Positions 58,215 through 64,000 of a stretch of DNA of 64,000 nucleotides are shown piece by piece. The stretch's first letter is position 1. Every line of letters starts with the position of its first letter. The DNA lies in assembly GCF_022376295.1 (NCBI RefSeq), contig NZ_CP060140.1, positions 5,212,356 to 5,276,355 of the forward strand, written 5' to 3'. The stretch comes from Nodularia sphaerocarpa UHCC 0038 (GTDB taxonomy: Bacteria; Cyanobacteriota; Cyanobacteriia; Cyanobacteriales; Nostocaceae). The notes under the pieces were generated by a model, which was not told the origin of the DNA, did no database searches, and worked only from the letters and a program-made list of their open reading frames with translations. A program made the position numbers and the translations under genes.

Positions 58215-58334
58215 TTATGAACGCTGGATTTTATCTTTTTGGCTAATGAAAATCAACCCAACTGTAGCGGGGACTACTACAATCAAACCACCCCAGAGTA
58301 GACTCCAAAGAAAATTTGCTAATGAAGGGGTCAT
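58215..58334 (-). CDS. psbX: Photosystem II protein PsbX
   Basis: 39 residues, too short to stand out in long-frame searches. Reads MTPSLANFLWSLLWGGLIVV then VPATVGLIFISQKDKIQRS: a short lumenal start, one membrane helix, and a basic stromal end, as in PsbX of cyanobacteria. Start ATG 58334 with AAGG about 8 bases upstream. PsbX binds near cytochrome b559 and helps the QB-site quinone pool turn over. It lies upstream of ycf66 on the same strand, an order familiar from other cyanobacteria. Confidence 0.9.
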   Translation of the reverse strand: MTPSLANFLWSLLWGGLIVVVPATVGLIFISQKDKIQRS

Positions 58335-58528
58335 ATTTCTAAACCTTTTTTTACACACTTCATCATAATTCTAATATGGTGTCTCGCAAAAAAAGTGCTG
58401 ACTGCTGAGTGAAAAAATTTGTCCTTGGTTCAATTAGTTAAAATTAAAGAAAGAATACTTAACAAAGCTGCCAATTTGCTGGCGATCGCCTAAATTCTTT
58501 CTAAGTTCACAAATAGTAGCTCAAACCA

Positions 58529-58822
58529 ATGACTGGTGTTAACCTGACTGTCTGGACTCTCGGCCCTGTGTTGGGACTGATGATATTTTTGTTTATTTTC
58601 CGCATCATTCTAACTTGGTATCCACAAGTAGACATGAATCGTTTGCCCTTTAACCTCATAACTTGGCCGACTGAACCCTTTTTAGTGCCGATGCGAAAGC
58701 TAGTACAACCCATAGGAGGGGTAGATATTACCCCCATTATTTGGGTGGGCATTTTCAGCCTGATCAGAGAAATTCTCCTTGGTCAGCAAGGACTAATCAC
58801 CATGATGAGTCGTTTGAATTAG
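58529..58822 (+). CDS. YggT family membrane protein (Ycf19-like)
   Basis: 97 residues with two hydrophobic segments ('WTLGPVLGLMIFLFIFRIILTWY' and 'PIIWVGIFSLIREILLG') and the family loop 'PQVDMNRLPFNLITWPTEPFLVPMRKLVQPIGGVDITPI', including the WPTEPFL block. YggT/Ycf19/CCB3 proteins act in thylakoid membrane organisation or cytochrome b6f heme attachment in plastids. Which one this copy does is unknown. ATG 58529 divergent from psbX with about 190 bp between. Confidence 0.9.
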   Translation: MTGVNLTVWTLGPVLGLMIFLFIFRIILTWYPQVDMNRLPFNLITWPTEPFLVPMRKLVQPIGGVDITPIIWVGIFSLIREILLGQQGLITMMSRLN

Positions 58823-58835
58823 AGAGATGGAAGAG

Positions 58836-58912
58836 GCAGGGGGCAGGGTGCAGGGTGCAGGGGGGAATAAGAAAGAGGCAGGGTGCAGGGTGCAGGGTGC
58901 AGGGGGGAAGAG
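58836..58912. repeat. GGGTGCA tandem repeat
   Basis: Two runs of GGGTGCAGGGTGCAGGGGGG-like units separated by AATAAGAAAGAGGCA; the mirrored word of 30760-30800. Confidence 0.75.
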
Positions 58913-58936
58913 GTGCAATACCTTTCGGTTAAGGGA

Positions 58937-58966
58937 TGTAGAGACGTTCCATGGAACGTCTCTACA
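58937..58966. repeat. 30-nt perfect palindrome
   Basis: Arms TGTAGAGACGTTCCA and TGGAACGTCTCTACA with no loop. It would form a 13-bp hairpin or be a rest of the TGTAGAGAC family (5487, 53649). On the strand it ends with AAGGGTTTTCGG. Confidence 0.75.
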
Positions 58967-59031
58967 AGGGTTTTCGGCTCACGAATTTGCTTAACCGAGC
59001 AGTATTGGGAAGAGGTGGGCTTATATCCCAC

Positions 59032-59100
59032 ATTCCCCACTCCCCATTCCCCATTCCCCATTCCCCACACCCCACTCCCCACTCCCCACTCCCCACTCCC
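59032..59100. repeat. CCCCATT/CCCCACT tandem repeat
   Basis: Nine or more CCCCA(T/C)T heptamers in tandem, touching the accC stop codon (59100). Confidence 0.75.
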
Positions 59101-60443
59101 TAAAGTTTCATCTCCTGTACAAAACTGGTGCAAACATTACCTTGTAAAAATTGGGGGTTTTCCATAATCTTTTGGTGAAATCCAATAGTAGTCGGAAGTC
59201 CAGTAATGGCACACTCTCGCAGTGCGCGTTTCATGCGGTTAATTGCAGTGGCGCGGTCTGGTCCCCAAACAATTAATTTACCAATGAGAGAATCATAATA
59301 AGGGGGGATTTGGTAATCGGTGTAAACATGGGAATCAATGCGGACACCAGGACCACCAGGGGGAAGATAGCCACTAATACGTCCTGGTGCGGGGCGAAAA
59401 TCATGGTCGGGGTCTTCAGCGTTAATTCGGCATTCAATAGCATGACCCCGCAAGACTACTTGATCCTGGGTAATCTTCAGTCTTTCCCCTTGAGCAATAC
59501 GGATTTGTTCTACAACTAAATCTATTCCCGTAACCATCTCTGTCACCGGATGCTCAACTTGAATCCTGGTGTTCATTTCCATAAAATAGAACTTACCAGA
59601 CATATCGAGAAGAAACTCCACTGTCCCAGCCCCAGTAAAGTTGATAAACTGAGCAGCTCTCACAGCAGCTTGTCCCATTTTCTCTCTTAGTTCTGGGTCA
59701 AGTGCCGGACTAGGTGCTTCTTCTAGTAACTTTTGATTGCGGCGCTGAATTGAGCAGTCCCGTTCACCCAAATGAATTACGTTACCGTAATTATCAGCCA
59801 AAATTTGAAATTCGATATGGCGGGGACGTTCAATAAATTTTTCTACATAAACGCCAGAATTGCCAAAGGCTGCTCCCGCTTCACCTTGGGCTGCTAAGAA
59901 AAGTTTGACAAATTCGCTTTCAGAACGCACTAAACGCATTCCTCTTCCGCCGCCGCCAGCTGTGGCTTTAATCATCACCGGATAATCCATATCCTTAGCG
60001 ATTAACAATCCTTCTTGCTCGGATTCTACCAACCCATCACTACCCGGTACTGTGGGGACCAAGGCTTTTTGCATCGTTTCTTTGGCTGTGGATTTATCCC
60101 CCATCAGCCGGATAGCTTCAGGTGTGGGGCCAATAAAGGCAATATGATGGTCGGCACAGATTTCCGCAAATCGGGCATTTTCTGATAAAAATCCATAACC
60201 AGGATGAATGGCGGTGGCGTTACGAGTCAGAGCAGCAGCAATAATATTAGGAATATTTAAATAACTTTTACTGCTTGCAGGCTCGCCAATGCAAACCGCT
60301 TCATCGGCAAGTTGGACGTGGAGAGCATTCCGGTCAACGGTGGAGTGAACCGCAACAGTGGCGATGCCCATTTCTTCACAGGCTCGGAGAATGCGAAGGG
60401 CGATTTCTCCCCGATTGGCAATTAATATTTTGTCAAACTTCAT
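59100..60443 (-). CDS. accC: Biotin carboxylase of acetyl-CoA carboxylase
   Basis: 447 residues. ATP-dependent carboxylation of biotin on AccB, first step of fatty-acid synthesis. ATP-grasp fold with glycine-rich 'KATAGGGGRGMRLV', 'ERDCSIQRRNQKLLEEAPS' (carboxylase His/Cys/Arg region), 'MEMNTRIQVEHPVTEM' and 'GHAIECRINAEDP'. Full length and typical. accB and the carboxyltransferase subunits are not in the window, as usual for cyanobacteria. The leader contains an 11-bp hairpin at 60543-60579. Confidence 0.96.
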   Translation of the reverse strand: MKFDKILIANRGEIALRILRACEEMGIATVAVHSTVDRNALHVQLADEAVCIGEPASSKSYLNIPNIIAAALTRNATAIHPGYGFLSENARFAEICADHHIAFIGPTPEAIRLMGDKSTAKETMQKALVPTVPGSDGLVESEQEGLLIAKDMDYPVMIKATAGGGGRGMRLVRSESEFVKLFLAAQGEAGAAFGNSGVYVEKFIERPRHIEFQILADNYGNVIHLGERDCSIQRRNQKLLEEAPSPALDPELREKMGQAAVRAAQFINFTGAGTVEFLLDMSGKFYFMEMNTRIQVEHPVTEMVTGIDLVVEQIRIAQGERLKITQDQVVLRGHAIECRINAEDPDHDFRPAPGRISGYLPPGGPGVRIDSHVYTDYQIPPYYDSLIGKLIVWGPDRATAINRMKRALRECAITGLPTTIGFHQKIMENPQFLQGNVCTSFVQEMKL

Positions 60444-60832
60444 TTTTTAGCTTTGATATTAGTACCAGTAGATAGTTATTGTCTCTCATCCCATTTGCCA
60501 CAATGCTTTCGCTTTATCTCAAATTATCACAGGAGTTTTTCTAGCCTCATCCTGAGCAGAGTTTAAAGAGGATGAGGCTTCGGTGTCTTGACGGATCTTA
60601 ACTAGATTAACAATATTGCATCTGCTAGTCTGGAGCCAGTTTGCCGAATTAGGCTTTTTTGAGGGTGGTTTGCATCTGACTTGTAAAGCCACTAGATTTT
60701 TGTCGGTAATATATCCTTATTTCAAGGATTTGTTTGCACTTCCACTTAAATTTTTAGTAGTTTTTGCTAAATCTCAGTATTTGCTCACTATTTTTATTTT
60801 TTTGTGCTATGCTTTATTTCTGGACAACCAGC
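60444..60832. other. Region between accC and tRNA-Leu
   Basis: 389 bases. The accC leader hairpin (60543-60579) and, just before the tRNA, an extended -10-like TGCTATGCT (60806-60814). No gene. Confidence 0.45.
60543..60579. other. 11-bp hairpin in the accC leader
   Basis: Perfect inverted repeat AGCCTCATCCT/AGGATGAGGCT with a 15-base loop, about 100-136 bases upstream of accC. No T-tract in either direction. May be regulatory; not a known riboswitch. Confidence 0.4.
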
Positions 60833-60913
60833 GCGGATGTGGCGGAATTGGTATACGCGCACGCTTGAGGTGCGTGTGGCTTTGCCTTGCGAGTTCGAGT
60901 CTCGCCATCCGCA
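60833..60913 (+). tRNA. tRNA-Leu (anticodon GAG)
   Basis: 81 bases, class II. Acceptor stem GCGGATG/CATCCGC, anticodon stem CACGC/GCGTG with loop TTGAGGT (anticodon GAG at 60867-60869), long variable arm TGGCTTTGCCT, T-arm GCGAGTTCGAGTCTCGC, discriminator A. CCA is not encoded. Reads CUU/CUC leucine codons. Confidence 0.95.
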
Positions 60914-60938
60914 TTTTTATGTGTTTAATTTTGAGTAT

Positions 60939-60963
60939 AAAGGACGCATCACTGCGTCCTTTT
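60939..60963 (+). terminator. Terminator after tRNA-Leu
   Basis: Stem AAAGGACGCA/TGCGTCCTTT, tetraloop TCAC, then TT. Compact and strong; 26 bases after the tRNA. Confidence 0.75.
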
Positions 60964-61064
60964 CCAATTTACGGGGTCAAAAATTATCTCTGTACTTCTC
61001 AACTTGCTAATCAAAGCAAAATTTTTGTGCTTTGATAGAGATAAGTGAACTTTTGTAAAGAACA

Positions 61065-61703
61065 TTGACTGCAACTTTTACAAGCACAAACAATTCAACA
61101 TTGCCAACAGCATGGCATCGCCTCGCTCCGATTTGGCAAGGTGGGGAGGAAGTTATCCAAAACAGTTTGCCTCATTCACAGTTAGCACCACCGTGGCAAT
61201 TGTTACTTTTAGGTGACGGCTCGCCCACAAGGCATTTACAATTACTCACGGGTGAACCGACAGAAGTGGATGTGATTGATATGTCTTTGATTGGCATGAA
61301 CTCAGATGATGCGCCAAACTTAATTCAAGTTGTACCAGGGCCACGACTGCGGCGACAGGTATGGTTACGTACTGCATCAGGACAGCGATTAGGTTATGCC
61401 ACTTCGTGGTGGGAAGCTAGTCATATAGATGAATTTTTGCAAAATCGGTCACTACCAATTTGGGCAAGTTTAGCTCGTATTCGTACAGAGTTATATCGGG
61501 ATATTCAAGGAATTTACTACGGCTATTCAGATGCACTAGAGTCAGGTTTTGAGGTTTCTGGGCCTTTTTGGGGTCGTCATTACTTGTTTTGGCATCATGG
61601 AAAGCCTTTAACTTTAATATATGAAGTTTTTTCGCCTTATTTAACTAAATATTTGGGTGCTACAAACTTGATTTCTGCTAATGGAAAAGATCAAGTTACT
61701 TAG
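61065..61703 (+). CDS. Chorismate lyase-like protein (DUF98/Ycf21)
   Basis: 212 residues; TTG 61065 is the only start before the frame closes (TAA at 61056), with AAAG upstream. The DUF98 fold carries conserved 'PPWQLLLLGDGSPTRHLQLLTGEPTEVDVI', 'PRLRRQVWLRTASGQRLGYATSWW', 'SLARIRTELYRDIQGIYYG' and 'FWGRHYLFWHHGKPLTLIYEVFSPYL'. Cyanobacterial members make 4-hydroxybenzoate from chorismate for plastoquinone. Assigned function follows the family and is not proven for this copy. No signal peptide. Confidence 0.87.
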   Translation: MTATFTSTNNSTLPTAWHRLAPIWQGGEEVIQNSLPHSQLAPPWQLLLLGDGSPTRHLQLLTGEPTEVDVIDMSLIGMNSDDAPNLIQVVPGPRLRRQVWLRTASGQRLGYATSWWEASHIDEFLQNRSLPIWASLARIRTELYRDIQGIYYGYSDALESGFEVSGPFWGRHYLFWHHGKPLTLIYEVFSPYLTKYLGATNLISANGKDQVT

Positions 61704-61903
61704 TATGAGTTAAAGACAACAACAGATGAAAGTCGTGTTAGTAGAGTACAGCGTACCATCCTCATGGCTTGCAGGTTTTTCAAGTTAGTTATACTCTCAA
61801 AGTGCTGGGAGTAATAGATGTGTCTTTGAGGAATTTATCTTTAGAGGAACTATCCCAGAAAACTTGTCTGCTCAATTCAACCAAGGATGAGGTATAGGTT
61901 TAG

Positions 61904-63661
61904 ATGGCTGTGCCTATTGTATCTGTTATAAAAAAGAAAAAAAAGAAACCGTCTCTGCTGCTGACTCTATTGGCTGCTGGATTATTGATTGGTGTGGGAA
62001 GTGCAGCATACTGGTTTTTAACTCAAAGGCAAACATCTTCTAAAGGCTTGCCAGTGGGTGTAAATATTATCCCTCAAGATGCGCTGTTTACGGTTTCTTT
62101 AACCACAGATCCTCAACAATGGCAAAAATTGCAAAAGTTGGGAACAACAGAAACCCAAGCAGAAATCAATAAAAATTTAGTTCAGTTGCGCGATCGCTTT
62201 CTGACTAATAATGGTTATAAGTTCGAGAAAGATATTGCTCCTTGGGTAGGCGATGAAGTCACCTTAGCGATTTTGTCCCCACCAACTCAACCTGCACTCA
62301 AACCAGTGGACAACGATAAAAATGCTGCTAGCGCTCAACAGTCGATGATCATGGTATTACCCGTGAACAACCTAGAAGCAGCTAAAAGCATCTTGTCTGA
62401 ACCCAAAAGCCTCAAACAAGGTAAATGGATTGATCGCACTTATCAGGGAATCACCATTAAACAAACTGAGGGTGAATCAGGGGAAAAGCTTTCAGCCGCG
62501 TTACTAGATGAAAGGTTTTTAGTCATTACTGACCATCCCCAAGCCACAGAACAAGCAATTGATACATATCAAGGTAAACCATCCCTAGCAACTGTCGGAG
62601 GCTTTGGCGATAATTTTCGGAAAATCTCCAGTTATCGCCCCTTTGCTCAGTTTTATTTAAATGTACCCATAGCCGCCAGAATCGCTGCTGCGGCTCCCAA
62701 CCGGGCTTTACCTGCTCAGGTTTTAGCTCAACTGCAAAATAACCAAGGTTTAGCAGGATCTATGACTTTGGAAGCACAAGGAATCCGCTTCAAGGGAATT
62801 TCCTGGCTTAATCCTAATAGTCAGCGTGTCCTGAAAGTGGAAAACAAAGCCGGGACAATGCAAAACCGTGTACCAGCAGAAACCTTAATGATGCTGTCTG
62901 GGGGAAACTTACAACGGTTTTGGCAAGATTACGTTTTAACATCACAAAAAAATCCCCTCTCGCCTATATCACCAGAACAGTTACGAGGTGGTGTCAAGTC
63001 ACTCACCGAACTGGATTTAGATCAAGATTTTCTCAGTTGGATGCAAGGTGAGTTTTCTGTTTCGGTGATTCCTAATAGCTCAAATGATGATTCTTCTAAG
63101 GATTTTCGAGCCGGTTTGTTATTCATGGTACAAGCAAAGGATGCCTCTGACGGGCAAAGCCTACGCAATTCAGCTGAAGCATCTTTGAAAAAGCTGGATG
63201 AGGTGATGAAAAACCAATACCAGTTTCAGATTCAACCAAGTACGGTTGCTGGTAAACCTGTTGTTAACTGGATTACACCTTTTAACACTTTAACCGCCAC
63301 CCGTGGTTGGTTAGATGACGATATCGCTTTTTTGGTATTGGGCGCTCCCATTACAGATAAAATTGTCCCTAAACCTGATAAAACACTAGGCGCTTACCTG
63401 CCATTTCAACAAACGGTTCCTAAAGAACCCAATCCGACAAATGGTCAATTTTTCTTGGATATGGAAGTGGCTGTGAAAAACTTTACTTTAAATACTTTAT
63501 TTCCTAATCAACAAATTTTTCTAGATGCGACACGCTCAATTGGGGTGACATCTGCTGTCAGCGATAATCGCAGTACTCGCTATGACATTTTTATAGTCCT
63601 GAAAAAAGATGACACTTCAGCAGTTGCGCCGATTTCATCTCTGAGTGATCAAACGCGATAA
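61904..63661 (+). CDS. DUF3352 domain membrane-anchored protein
   Basis: 585 residues. N-terminus: basic 'VIKKKKKKPS', one membrane segment (LLLTLLAAGLLIGVGSAAYWFL), then a large extracytoplasmic DUF3352 domain ('SKGLPVGVNIIPQDALFTVSLTTDPQQW', 'APWVGDEVTLAIL', 'NNLEAAKSIL', 'RPFAQFYLNVPIAARI', 'DLDQDFLSWMQGEFSVSVIP'). DUF3352 proteins are widespread in cyanobacteria and of unknown function. ATG 61904. Length is typical. Followed by a CACAGAG-type repeat. Confidence 0.9.
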   Translation: MAVPIVSVIKKKKKKPSLLLTLLAAGLLIGVGSAAYWFLTQRQTSSKGLPVGVNIIPQDALFTVSLTTDPQQWQKLQKLGTTETQAEINKNLVQLRDRFLTNNGYKFEKDIAPWVGDEVTLAILSPPTQPALKPVDNDKNAASAQQSMIMVLPVNNLEAAKSILSEPKSLKQGKWIDRTYQGITIKQTEGESGEKLSAALLDERFLVITDHPQATEQAIDTYQGKPSLATVGGFGDNFRKISSYRPFAQFYLNVPIAARIAAAAPNRALPAQVLAQLQNNQGLAGSMTLEAQGIRFKGISWLNPNSQRVLKVENKAGTMQNRVPAETLMMLSGGNLQRFWQDYVLTSQKNPLSPISPEQLRGGVKSLTELDLDQDFLSWMQGEFSVSVIPNSSNDDSSKDFRAGLLFMVQAKDASDGQSLRNSAEASLKKLDEVMKNQYQFQIQPSTVAGKPVVNWITPFNTLTATRGWLDDDIAFLVLGAPITDKIVPKPDKTLGAYLPFQQTVPKEPNPTNGQFFLDMEVAVKNFTLNTLFPNQQIFLDATRSIGVTSAVSDNRSTRYDIFIVLKKDDTSAVAPISSLSDQTR

Positions 63662-63731
63662 ATTGCGTCTAGGGACTTACTCGAAATAAATTATCCAAAT
63701 AAACGTTAGCGTAGCTTGCGCGAAGCGCATA

Positions 63732-63756
63732 CCACAGAGACACAGAGGACACAGAG
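63732..63756. repeat. CACAGAG direct repeat
   Basis: CCACAGAGACACAGAGGACACAGAG; related to the CCACAGATAAA tracts at 51687 and 56385. Just before it (63709-63730) is a GCGTAGCTTGCGCGAAGCGC palindromic stretch. Confidence 0.6.
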
Positions 63757-63947
63757 TTATGAGAGTTTGAAAGGTCTTTTGCGTTAGGTGATTTCGGATT
63801 TTTTTATTTGGAAGTCCCCTATACAAAACACTGCTAAGTGGGTAATCGTGAAACTGGGCTAAAAATCGTGTGTGATGGCTCTGTAACCAGATAGGATCAG
63901 AACAGTCAGAATCACTATTTTAATGAATCAACTGGGGAGAACACTTT

Positions 63948-64000
63948 ATGAATCTGGTTGAACTCCAGACTTGGCTGGACAATGCCACGTTTGCTGTATT
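63948..64000 (+). CDS. Cytochrome c biogenesis protein CcsA/CcsB-like (partial)
   Basis: Only the first 17 codons are in the window: MNLVELQTWLDNATFAV, preceded by GGGGAGAAC. The sequence agrees with the N-terminus of cyanobacterial c-type cytochrome synthesis proteins (CcsA/ResC-like, usually MNLV.LQ.WLDNASFAVLF). The call rests on that short match, so moderate confidence. The gene continues beyond the window. Confidence 0.55.
   Translation, partial: MNLVELQTWLDNATFAV

Noticed and set aside
61720..61900. Open stretches upstream of the DUF3352 gene that read like protein
   Set aside because: No start codon in the longest frame and interrupted in the others; I cannot support a gene or a pseudogene.
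1..64000. CRISPR array
   Set aside because: Several heptamer and 10-mer tandem repeats look array-like at first, but none has regular unique spacers of 30-40 bases.

Overview
The window comes from a cyanobacterial chromosome, most likely a filamentous Nostocales (Nostoc/Anabaena-type). The evidence is: photosynthesis genes (psbX, ycf66, a high-light-inducible protein, plant-type zeta-carotene desaturase, GGPP synthase); frequent HIP1 octamers GCGATCGC (for example 3648 and 4473); a cyAbrB1/CalA regulator; cyanobacteria-specific families (DUF1825, DUF3352, Npun_F0494, DUF6930-like); and abundant heptanucleotide repeats (ATGACCA/ATGACTA) plus short palindromic intergenic repeats typical of this order. 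I see no rRNA, CRISPR array, prophage or plasmid functions; one tRNA (Leu-GAG) is present.

Layout. 1-12.4 kb: housekeeping and envelope genes (secreted protein, DUF212, crtE, folD, OB-fold lipoprotein, Nudix, DUF1825, class A PBP, tyrS, pyrF, Uma2, family-4 uracil-DNA glycosylase). 12.4-23.3 kb: CPBP protease, TM2 protein, copper P-type ATPase, FHA protein, TIGR01777 epimerase, TPR protein, A-type Fe-S carrier, DUF6930-like protein. 23.3-26.2 kb: an accessory pocket with a structured-RNA candidate, a small ribbon-helix-helix gene, an IS605/IS1341-type element carrying only TnpB, and a 183-bp derivative element. 26.3-33.8 kb: zds plus SRPBCC gene, ferredoxin/cobQ/Npun_F0494 cluster with a solo HicB, prxQ with a candidate RpaB (HLR1) site, and a DrrAB-type ABC exporter. 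34-42.4 kb: cydAB, an AT-rich ATPase + TOPRIM-like two-gene cassette, ald, HLIP, WD40 protein. 42.6-53.2 kb: RTX protein, DUF4168, the aa3-type oxidase operon (ctaC-ctaD-ctaE) divergent from ctaA-ctaB, CPBP protease, calA. 54.6-64 kb: sdhB, twin propeller lipoproteins, ycf66-psbX, YggT, accC, tRNA-Leu, chorismate lyase, DUF3352 protein and the first 53 bases of a ccsA-like gene.

Functionally the window is rich in respiration: SdhB can feed quinol to the bd oxidase (CydAB) or, through cytochrome b6f, to the aa3 oxidase. CtaA/CtaB make heme A for that oxidase, and the copper ATPase could supply its copper.

The least explained items are the ATPase/TOPRIM cassette (36.8-38.8 kb), which looks horizontally acquired and defence-like; the TnpB element with its neighbouring guide-only derivative; and a mobile ~130-bp repeat family (four copies) that supplies the folD stop codon and in one copy is itself invaded by another miniature element. 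Many gene starts and stops sit inside short repeats, suggesting repeats reshape gene ends in this genome.
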